Program-made: the position numbers and the translations under genes
Notes under the pieces: model-generated
Seen by the model: the letters and a program-made list of their open reading frames with translations, nothing else
The model's database searches: none
What the model was told of the DNA's origin: nothing
From: Pseudomonadota bacterium
GTDB taxonomy: Bacteria > Pseudomonadota > Alphaproteobacteria > Rhizobiales > Rhizobiaceae
NCBI GenBank assembly: GCA_023428515.1
Contig: JAEYXI010000226.1
Location: 1-5,084, forward strand
Direction: 5' to 3'
DNA: 5,084 bases
Shown: in pieces, positions 1 to 5,084 of the stretch
How positions within the stretch are numbered: position 1 is the first letter of the stretch
How the letters are laid out: each line of letters starts with the position of its first letter

Positions 1-822
1 GTCCATACCTGGCTGCCCGACGCCCATGTCGAGGCGCCGACGGCAGGCTCGGTGGTGCTGGCCGCGATCCTGCTGAAGATGGGCGGCTACGGCTTCCTGC
101 GCTTCTCGCTGCCGATGTTCCCCATCGCCTCGGTTGACCTGCAGCCGCTGGTCTTCACGCTCTCGGTAGTGGCGATCATCTACACCTCCCTGGTCGCACT
201 GATGCAGGAGGACATGAAGAAGCTGATCGCCTACTCCTCCGTCGCCCATATGGGCTACGTGACGATGGGCATCTTTGCGATGAACCAGGAGGGCATCCAG
301 GGCGCCATCTTCCAGATGCTGTCGCACGGCCTGGTCTCGGGCGCGCTCTTCCTCTGCGTCGGCGTTGTCTACGATCGCATGCACACGCGCGAGATCGCGG
401 CTTATGGCGGCCTCGTCAACAACATGCCGAAATATGCCGTGGCCTTCATGGTCTTCACCATGGCCAATGTCGGCCTGCCCGGCACGTCCGGCTTCGTCGG
501 CGAGTTCCTGACACTGCTCGGCGTCTTCAAGGTCAACACCTGGGTGGCGCTGTTCGCCGCCACGGGCGTCATCCTGTCGGCGGCCTATGCGCTCTGGCTC
601 TACCGCAAGGTGATCTTCGGCGCGCTGACCAAGGAAAGCCTCGAGGGCCTGCTCGACCTCTCGCCGCGCGAGAAGACGATCCTCTATCCGCTGATCGTGC
701 TGGTCATCTTCTTCGGCGTTTATCCGATGCCGATCTTCGAGGCGACCGCGACCTCGGTCGAGGCGCTGGTCAACACAATCACCATTTCGCTCGACGCCGC
801 GCATGTCGCGGCGGCGAACTGA
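1..822 (+). CDS. nuoM: NADH-quinone oxidoreductase subunit M (NuoM), C-terminal part; 5' end outside the window
   Basis: NuoM is a proton-pumping, antiporter-like subunit of the inner-membrane arm of respiratory complex I. The frame is open from base 1, so the visible protein is 273 residues of a family that is usually about 500 long; the GTG at 52 is internal and not the start. The fragment opens with the family signature [16 protein letters not shown] (visible residues 2-17). By my recollection of the E. coli protein, its functional charged residues are present: K26 (E. coli K265) in [12 protein letters not shown]83 (H322) in [10 protein letters not shown]109 (H348) in QMLSHGL and E168 (E407) in GFVGEF. 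The equivalent of K234 would lie just upstream of the window. Hydrophobic helices continue to near the C-terminus. The TGA stop at 820-822 overlaps the nuoN Shine-Dalgarno sequence, and the gap to nuoN is 11 nt, as expected within the nuo operon. nuoL is expected immediately upstream. Identification is very secure. Confidence 0.97.
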   Translation, partial: VHTWLPDAHVEAPTAGSVVLAAILLKMGGYGFLRFSLPMFPIASVDLQPLVFTLSVVAIIYTSLVALMQEDMKKLIAYSSVAHMGYVTMGIFAMNQEGIQGAIFQMLSHGLVSGALFLCVGVVYDRMHTREIAAYGGLVNNMPKYAVAFMVFTMANVGLPGTSGFVGEFLTLLGVFKVNTWVALFAATGVILSAAYALWLYRKVIFGALTKESLEGLLDLSPREKTILYPLIVLVIFFGVYPMPIFEATATSVEALVNTITISLDAAHVAAAN

Positions 823-826
823 GGGG
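821..826 (+). promoter_or_regulatory. Ribosome binding site of nuoN overlapping the nuoM stop
   Basis: GAGGGG lies 7 nt before the nuoN ATG and shares two bases with the TGA stop of nuoM (820-822). This placement fixes the nuoN start and suggests that ribosomes finishing nuoM sit on the nuoN initiation site, so translation of the two membrane subunits is probably coupled. Confidence 0.7.
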
Positions 827-833
827 CGAGGCC

Positions 834-2273
834 ATGACGCCGGAACTTACCTCTAGCCTGACGCTGCTGGCGCCCGAACTGATCATCGCGGTCGGCGCGA
901 TGGTGCTCTTGATGATCGGCGTCTATTCCAGCGAACGCGCCTATGGCGTCGTCAATGCGCTCGCCATCGTCCTGCTTGTCGTCGCCGGCGGCTGGATGCT
1001 GTTTGCAACGGTGGACGGCCAGGCATTCGGCGGTGCTTTCGTTTCCGATCCCTTCGCCCGCTTCATGAAGGTCCTGACGCTGATCGGCTCGGCCGTGACG
1101 CTGCTGATGTCGACCGGCTTCGCGCGCGAGCAGAAGTTCGACAAGTTCGAATATCCGGTGCTCGTGCTCCTGGCCACGCTCGGCATGCTGCTGATGATCT
1201 CGGCCAACGACATGATCGCGCTCTATCTCGGCCTCGAACTGCAGTCGCTGGCGCTCTACGTCGTCGCCGCGATCAACCGCGACAATCTGCGTTCCACCGA
1301 GGCCGGCCTGAAGTATTTCGTGCTCGGCGCGCTGTCGTCGGGCATGCTGCTCTACGGCATCAGCCTCGTCTACGGCTATACCGGCAACACGGGCTTCGAG
1401 CAGATCGCTGCCGCGCTTGGCGGCGAGCGCCAGCTCGGTCTGGTGTTCGGCCTCGTCTTCGTGCTCGCCGGCTTGTCCTTCAAGATCTCGGCCGTGCCGT
1501 TCCACATGTGGACGCCTGATGTTTACGAGGGCGCGCCGACGCCGGTCACCGCCTTCTTCGCCGCCGCGCCAAAGATGGCCGCGATGGCGCTCACCGTGCG
1601 GGTCGTCATGGGCGCCTTCGAGCCGCTGGCGGTCGACTGGCAGCAGATCGTCGACTTCATCTCCATCGCCTCGATGGTGCTCGGCTCCTTCGCGGCGATC
1701 GGGCAGAGGAACATCAAGCGCCTGATGGCCTATTCCTCGATCGGCCATGTAGGTTTCGCGCTGGTCGGGCTTGCCGCCAACAGCCAGGATGGCGTGCGCG
1801 GCGTCGCCATCTACATGCTGATCTACCTCGCCATGACGCTCGGCACCTTCGCCTTCATCCTGGCCATGCGCCGCAAGGAGGGCAATGTGGAGGAGATCGG
1901 CGATCTCGCCGGGCTGTCCAACACGAACCCGGTCATGGCGACGGTGCTCACCATCCTGATGTTCTCGCTGGCCGGCATCCCGCCGCTCGCCGGCTTCTGG
2001 GCCAAATGGTACGTCTTCCTCGCCGCGATCAATGCCGGGCTCTACGCGCTTGCTGTCATCGGCGTTCTCGCCTCGGTGGTCGGCGCCTACTACTATCTGC
2101 GCATCATCAAGATCATGTGGTTCGACGAGCCGGTCGGCGGCTTCCTGCCGATGTCGGGCACGCTGCGCTTCGTGCTTGGCTTGTCGGGCGCCTTCATCCT
2201 CTTCTACGTGCTGCCGTGGATCGGCGGGTCGGTCTCGAGCTACGCGGAAGCTGCGGCAAGGACCTTCTTCTAG
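834..2273 (+). CDS. nuoN: NADH-quinone oxidoreductase subunit N (NuoN)
   Basis: NuoN is the antiporter-like membrane subunit of complex I encoded last in the nuo operon; it translocates protons during NADH:quinone oxidoreduction. The 479-residue product is close to the usual length (about 485 in E. coli) and is almost entirely hydrophobic, consistent with some 14 transmembrane helices. Proton-channel residues expected from E. coli NuoN are visible: E135 in LGLELQSL (E. coli E133), K160 in AGLKYF (K158), K217 in [13 protein letters not shown] (K217), K247 in AAAPKMA (K247) and K391 in GFWAKWYVF (K395). The last is a lysine where NuoM has a glutamate, which separates NuoN from NuoM. The motif [14 protein letters not shown] lies at residues 295-308. 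The ATG at 834 is preceded by GAGGGG at 821-826 with 7-nt spacing, supporting this start. The gene ends in TAG, only 3 nt before birA. The E. coli correspondences come from memory; family assignment is secure. Confidence 0.97.
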   Translation: MTPELTSSLTLLAPELIIAVGAMVLLMIGVYSSERAYGVVNALAIVLLVVAGGWMLFATVDGQAFGGAFVSDPFARFMKVLTLIGSAVTLLMSTGFAREQKFDKFEYPVLVLLATLGMLLMISANDMIALYLGLELQSLALYVVAAINRDNLRSTEAGLKYFVLGALSSGMLLYGISLVYGYTGNTGFEQIAAALGGERQLGLVFGLVFVLAGLSFKISAVPFHMWTPDVYEGAPTPVTAFFAAAPKMAAMALTVRVVMGAFEPLAVDWQQIVDFISIASMVLGSFAAIGQRNIKRLMAYSSIGHVGFALVGLAANSQDGVRGVAIYMLIYLAMTLGTFAFILAMRRKEGNVEEIGDLAGLSNTNPVMATVLTILMFSLAGIPPLAGFWAKWYVFLAAINAGLYALAVIGVLASVVGAYYYLRIIKIMWFDEPVGGFLPMSGTLRFVLGLSGAFILFYVLPWIGGSVSSYAEAAARTFF

Positions 2274-2276
2274 GCG

Positions 2277-3059
2277 ATGGCCTTCTCGCTGGCTCCGACG
2301 GCAATCGCGGCAGGGTACCGGCTCGAAGCGTTCGACAGTGTCGGTTCGACCAACGCCGTTGCGCTCGAGCGAGGGACTGCGGGCGACCCCGGCCAGCTCT
2401 GGCTGGTCACCAAGCGCCAGGAGACCGGTCGCGGTCGGCGCGGGCGCGGATGGCAGTGGACCGAAGGCAATCTGGCGGCGACGCTGCTGCTGGTCCCGGA
2501 CTTCGACCTGACACATGCGGCAACGCTTGGCTTCGTCGCCGGTCTCGCCATCAGCGATGCGCTGGCGGCAGTCTCGCCGCGCGTCCGTTTCGAGCTCAAA
2601 TGGCCTAACGACGTGCTTGCCGACGGGGCGAAGCTCACCGGCATCCTGCTCGAATCCGCGATACTGGATGAAAGGCGGTTTGCGCTCGCCATCGGCATCG
2701 GCGTGAATGTGGCCGGCCATCCTGAGGACACGCCATATCCGGCGACGTCACTGGCCGCACTCGGCTCTTCCTGCGACGCGGAGACAGTTTTCCTTGCGCT
2801 GTCCGACGCCTGGACCGACAATCTGAAGCTGTGGAACGGGGGCCGGGGCCTGGATACCATCCGACAGCGCTGGCTGTCGCGCGCCGCCGGGCTCGGATCG
2901 GAAGTCGCCGTGCGGGTCGACGGAGATATCGTGCGCGGCGTTTTCGAGACCATCGACGAGGATTGCCGCTTTGTCATCCGCACCAGCACTGGCGGTGAGG
3001 TGAAGATCGCGGCCGGCGACGTGCATTTCGGCACGATCGCATCGGCCAGCGCGGCGTAG
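2277..3059 (+). CDS. birA: Biotin--[acetyl-CoA-carboxylase] ligase, monofunctional (no DNA-binding domain)
   Basis: This enzyme activates biotin with ATP to biotinyl-5'-AMP and transfers it to a lysine on biotin carboxyl carrier domains (acetyl-CoA, propionyl-CoA and pyruvate carboxylases) in the cytoplasm. Family motifs appear in order: SVGSTN (21-26), the biotinyl-AMP loop GRGRRGRGW (51-59), KWPNDVL (108-114) with catalytic-site K108 equivalent to E. coli K183, AKLTGILLES (118-127) and GIGVNV (140-145). A C-terminal SH3-like domain covers about 205-252, including GSEVAVRVDGD and GEVKIAAGDV. At 260 residues it starts directly with the ligase domain and lacks the roughly 60-residue helix-turn-helix of E. 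coli BirA, so it should not act as the biotin-operon repressor; in many alphaproteobacteria BioR does that job. The start is close to the nuoN stop with only a weak AAGGA 14 nt upstream (2258-2262), so translational coupling to nuoN is likely. It ends 15 nt before rnj. Confidence 0.93.
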   Translation: MAFSLAPTAIAAGYRLEAFDSVGSTNAVALERGTAGDPGQLWLVTKRQETGRGRRGRGWQWTEGNLAATLLLVPDFDLTHAATLGFVAGLAISDALAAVSPRVRFELKWPNDVLADGAKLTGILLESAILDERRFALAIGIGVNVAGHPEDTPYPATSLAALGSSCDAETVFLALSDAWTDNLKLWNGGRGLDTIRQRWLSRAAGLGSEVAVRVDGDIVRGVFETIDEDCRFVIRTSTGGEVKIAAGDVHFGTIASASAA

Positions 3060-3074
3060 GGATCGGGAACTGAC

Positions 3075-4745
3075 ATGGTGAAGTATTCCGGACCTGAACT
3101 CGTCTTCGTGCCGCTCGGCGGCGTCGGCGAAATCGGCATGAACTTCGCGCTCTACGGCTTCGGCCCGGCAGATGCGCGCGAATGGATCGTCGTTGACGTT
3201 GGTGTCACCTTTCCCGACGCGAGCCTGCCCGGCGTCGATCTCGTGCTGCCCGACATCCGCTTCATCGAGGAGCAGGTGCAGAACCTGCGCGGCATCGTGA
3301 TCACCCACGCGCATGAAGACCATTACGGTGCGCTGCACGAGCTCTGGCCACGCCTCAAGGCGCCGCTCTGGATGTCGCCTTTCGCCGCCGGCCTGCTAGA
3401 GGCCAAGCGCCAGGGCGAGGCGAACGCGCCAAAAATCCCGGTCAACATCTACAGGGCCGGCGACACGTTCGAGATCGGTCCGTTCAAGATCGAGGCCATA
3501 CCGGTCACGCATTCGATCCCCGAGCCTCTGTCGCTGGCGATCACCACGCCGCTCGGCACCGTCGTCCATACCGGCGACTGGAAGCTCGACCCGGCGCCGG
3601 AGATCGGCCCGATGACCGACGAGGCGCGCTTCCGGGCGATCGGCGATGCCGGCGTGCTCGCGCTGATCTGCGATTCCACCAACGCCATGCGCGAGGGCGA
3701 ATCGCCGTCGGAGCAGGAAGTCGGCGTCGGCATTCGCGGCGTCATCGAGAAGGCGCCTGGACGCGTCGCCGTCACCACCTTCTCGTCGAATGTCGGGCGC
3801 GTGCGCTCGATCGCCGAGGCGGCGCGCGATGCCGGACGTCAGGTGCTGGTGCTCGGCCGCTCGCTGAAGCGCATGATCAACGTCGCTTCCGAACTCGGCT
3901 ATATGGAAGGCATTCCGGCATTCATCGCCGAGGAGGAATACGGGTACATCCCCCGCGAAAACCTCGTCGTCATCTGCACCGGCAGCCAGGGCGAGGGGCG
4001 GGCAGCACTCGCCAAGCTCGCGCGCGACGAGATGAAGACCGTCGCTCTTTCTCCGGGCGACCTCGTCATCTTCTCCTCGCGCACCATTCCGGGCAACGAA
4101 AAGGCGATCCTCGAGATCAAGAACCAGCTCATCGACCAGGGCATCAAGATCATCGAGGATGGCGATGCGCTGGTCCACGTTTCCGGCCATCCGCGCCGCA
4201 ACGAGCTGCGTAAGATGTACGAGTGGACGCGGCCGCGCATCGGCATTCCGGTGCATGGCGAGGCCGCGCATCTGGTCGCGCAGGGCGCGCTGATGGCGCA
4301 ATCCGGCATCCCCGAGGTGGCGCAGGTGCGTAACGGCGACATGATCCGGTTGGCTCCGGGTGCGGCCGAGATCGTGGACAAGGTGCCGTTCGGCCGAATC
4401 TACAAGGACGGCAAGCTGGTCGGCGACGACGAGGAGATGGGCATACGCGAGCGCCGTAAACTCTCCTTCGCCGGCCATGTCGCCGTCAATGTCGTGCTCG
4501 ACGACCGGTACGAAATGGCGGGCGATCCCGATATCGTCGCGATCGGCGTCGCCACCGTGAACGAGCAGGGCGAGGACATCGAGGAACTGATGCTCCAGGC
4601 CGCCGTCGGCGCGATCGATAGCATCCCGCGCCAGCGCCGCAAGGATCTCGATCTTGTGCAGGAGGCGGTCCGCCGCGCCGTGCGCAGCACTGCCAACGAG
4701 ACCTGGGGCAAGAAGCCGCTGGTGACGGTGTTTGTCACAAGATGA
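3075..4745 (+). CDS. rnj: Ribonuclease J (MBL/beta-CASP 5'-3' exo- and endoribonuclease)
   Basis: RNase J family enzymes degrade and process RNA from the 5' end and can also cut internally; in Sinorhizobium meliloti the homologue has been linked to 16S rRNA 5' maturation. The 556-residue length is typical. The metallo-beta-lactamase domain shows the zinc motif HAHEDH (H78, H80, D82, H83), then H146 in PVTHSIPE and D168 in HTGDWK. Beta-CASP features follow: CDSTNA with D200, TGSQGE (302-307), SGHPRR with H372 and IPVHGE with H394. Residues from about 450 form the usual C-terminal domain, ending at the hydrophobic strand PLVTVFVTR. All catalytic positions are intact, so the enzyme should be active. 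The ATG at 3075 has GGGAA at 3065-3069 with 5-nt spacing. An earlier in-frame start is excluded because the first upstream in-frame stop is the birA TAG itself. The 15-nt gap places it in the same transcript as birA. No clear intrinsic terminator follows it. Confidence 0.96.
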   Translation: MVKYSGPELVFVPLGGVGEIGMNFALYGFGPADAREWIVVDVGVTFPDASLPGVDLVLPDIRFIEEQVQNLRGIVITHAHEDHYGALHELWPRLKAPLWMSPFAAGLLEAKRQGEANAPKIPVNIYRAGDTFEIGPFKIEAIPVTHSIPEPLSLAITTPLGTVVHTGDWKLDPAPEIGPMTDEARFRAIGDAGVLALICDSTNAMREGESPSEQEVGVGIRGVIEKAPGRVAVTTFSSNVGRVRSIAEAARDAGRQVLVLGRSLKRMINVASELGYMEGIPAFIAEEEYGYIPRENLVVICTGSQGEGRAALAKLARDEMKTVALSPGDLVIFSSRTIPGNEKAILEIKNQLIDQGIKIIEDGDALVHVSGHPRRNELRKMYEWTRPRIGIPVHGEAAHLVAQGALMAQSGIPEVAQVRNGDMIRLAPGAAEIVDKVPFGRIYKDGKLVGDDEEMGIRERRKLSFAGHVAVNVVLDDRYEMAGDPDIVAIGVATVNEQGEDIEELMLQAAVGAIDSIPRQRRKDLDLVQEAVRRAVRSTANETWGKKPLVTVFVTR

Positions 4746-4751
4746 AAAGGC

Positions 4752-4779
4752 CAGTAGGCATTCGGCAGTAGGCAGTCGG
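4752..4779 (+). repeat. Short tandem repeat: two 14-bp units built from four CAGTAGG-like heptamers
   Basis: The sequences at 4752-4765 and 4766-4779 match at 13 of 14 positions (only 4761 T versus 4775 G differs). Each 14-mer splits into two heptamers, giving CAGTAGG, CATTCGG, CAGTAGG, CAGTCGG in direct succession. The repeat starts 7 nt after the rnj stop codon and stays outside both reading frames. Slippage-prone intergenic heptamer runs of this general look occur in rhizobial genomes by my recollection, but I cannot confirm family membership here. No function can be assigned. Confidence 0.7.
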
Positions 4780-4790
4780 ATGACTGTCAT
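4780..4790. other. Perfect 11-bp palindrome ATGAC-T-GTCAT in the rnj-mce gap
   Basis: Two 5-bp arms flank a single central T immediately after the heptamer repeat. The loop is too short for an RNA hairpin, so if it means anything it would be a dimeric protein-binding site upstream of mce. It is short enough to be chance, and I do not recognise it as a named operator. Confidence 0.35.
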
Positions 4791-4806
4791 ATCCCGATTG
4801 CTGTCT

Positions 4807-4823
4807 GCAGATTGCCCATCTGC
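4807..4823 (+). other. Hairpin (6-bp stem, 5-nt loop) next to the mce ribosome binding site
   Basis: GCAGAT (4807-4812) and ATCTGC (4818-4823) are perfectly complementary around the loop TGCCC. The stem ends one base before GGAG (4825-4828), the mce Shine-Dalgarno sequence. There is no following T tract, so it is not a convincing intrinsic terminator. It could affect mce translation initiation or mark a processed 5' end, but it is small and may have arisen by chance. Confidence 0.4.
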
Positions 4824-4824
4824 C

Positions 4825-4828
4825 GGAG
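4825..4828 (+). promoter_or_regulatory. Ribosome binding site of mce
   Basis: GGAG lies 6 nt before the ATG at 4835. An in-frame TAG at 4829-4831 sits between this site and the start codon, so no earlier mce start is possible and the ATG at 4835 is well fixed. Confidence 0.7.
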
Positions 4829-4834
4829 TAGCCA

Positions 4835-5084
4835 ATGCTCGGACGCCTGAACCATGTGGCCATCGCCGTGCCGGACCTTGCCGCCGCGAGCGCCATCTAT
4901 CGTGACACGCTCGGCGCGAAGGTGAGCGCGCCGCAGGCGCTGCCGGAACATGGCGTCACCGTCGTCTTCATCGACACCGGCAATTCGAAGATCGAACTCT
5001 TGGAGCCGCTGGGCGAGGGGTCGCCGATCGCCTCTTTCCTCGAGAAGAACCCGTCGGGCGGCATGCATCATCTCTGCTACGAGG
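4835..5084 (+). CDS. mce: Methylmalonyl-CoA (ethylmalonyl-CoA) epimerase, N-terminal part; 3' end outside the window
   Basis: This enzyme interconverts the (2R) and (2S) forms of methylmalonyl-CoA, linking biotin-dependent propionyl-CoA carboxylase to B12-dependent methylmalonyl-CoA mutase; alphaproteobacterial members may also act on ethylmalonyl-CoA. The 83 visible residues open with LNHVAIAVPDL (5-15), the vicinal-oxygen-chelate fold signature with a metal-binding histidine at H7. They continue with LPEHGVTVVFIDTGNSKIEL (35-54), LLEPLGEGSPIASFL (55-69) and GGMHHLCYE (75-83), whose HH contains a further expected metal ligand. These blocks are strikingly like mitochondrial MCEE. Complete family members are about 130-150 residues, so roughly 60% is present and the final metal-ligand glutamate lies beyond the edge. 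The start follows GGAG and an in-frame TAG at 4829-4831. The 89-nt gap after rnj leaves open either its own promoter or read-through from the upstream operon. Confidence 0.93.
   Translation, partial: MLGRLNHVAIAVPDLAAASAIYRDTLGAKVSAPQALPEHGVTVVFIDTGNSKIELLEPLGEGSPIASFLEKNPSGGMHHLCYE

Noticed and set aside
52..54. GTG as a possible nuoM start
   Set aside because: The frame is open to base 1, and the conserved NuoM motif HTWLPDAH lies upstream of this codon, so the gene is cut by the window edge.
2006..2608. Plus-strand open frame of 200 codons spanning the nuoN-birA junction
   Set aside because: It is out of frame with both genes, arginine-rich and without recognisable domains, so it is a frame shadow of nuoN and birA.
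720..2720. Minus-strand open frame of 666 codons antisense to the end of nuoM, all of nuoN and much of birA
   Set aside because: The product is a low-complexity R/D/E/H/Q-rich sequence with no recognisable domain. Long antisense open frames are expected opposite GC-rich genes with strong third-position bias, and the plus strand encodes unmistakable proteins here.
2277..3059. birA as the truncated remnant of a bifunctional BirA repressor
   Set aside because: The ligase and C-terminal domains are complete with all motifs, and the nuoN stop just upstream leaves no decayed helix-turn-helix. Single-function ligases of about 250-260 residues are normal in Alphaproteobacteria.
4746..4834. Intrinsic terminator after rnj
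   Set aside because: The only clear hairpin (4807-4823) has a 6-bp stem and no following T tract, and it abuts the mce ribosome binding site. I also found no promoter boxes convincing enough to annotate.
3396..4835. Minus-strand open frame of 479 codons antisense to rnj
   Set aside because: Same compositional artefact: a charged, H/R/D/A-rich product without motifs, lying opposite an intact RNase J with all catalytic residues.

Overview
The window is high-GC DNA carrying five head-to-tail plus-strand genes with almost no intergenic space. From left to right these are the 3' part of nuoM, complete nuoN, a biotin--protein ligase gene (birA), a ribonuclease J gene (rnj), and the 5' part of a methylmalonyl-CoA epimerase gene (mce). 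From memory, this gene order (end of the nuo operon, then birA, rnj and mce) is typical of Alphaproteobacteria, especially Hyphomicrobiales/Rhizobiales such as Mesorhizobium, Brucella and Sinorhizobium. A Mesorhizobium-like organism is my best guess; the genus is inference.

Layout: positions 1-822 encode the C-terminal half of NuoM and 834-2273 encode NuoN. Both are membrane-arm, antiporter-like subunits of respiratory complex I. Only 3 nt separate nuoN from birA (2277-3059), which encodes a biotin ligase without the N-terminal DNA-binding domain of E. coli BirA. A 15-nt gap leads to rnj (3075-4745), a metallo-beta-lactamase/beta-CASP RNase with all expected catalytic motifs. The only real intergenic gap, 89 nt at 4746-4834, holds a small heptamer-based tandem repeat, an 11-bp perfect palindrome and a short hairpin just upstream of the mce ribosome binding site. 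The mce gene runs off the right edge.

How the genes relate: the first four look like one co-transcribed unit, the distal end of the nuo operon. NuoM and NuoN couple NADH:quinone oxidoreduction to proton pumping. BirA biotinylates carboxylases. Mce epimerises methylmalonyl-CoA (and in many alphaproteobacteria ethylmalonyl-CoA), downstream of biotin-dependent propionyl-CoA carboxylase, so a loose metabolic link between birA and mce is plausible. RNase J processes and degrades RNA and has no obvious pathway link to its neighbours.

I see no mobile element, tRNA, rRNA, CRISPR array, frameshift or truncated gene. All genes appear intact apart from those cut by the window edges. Nothing here supports an undescribed biological system. 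The points worth a second look are small: the structure of the rnj-mce gap, and the fact that nuoN, birA and rnj share one reading frame separated only by TAG codons.
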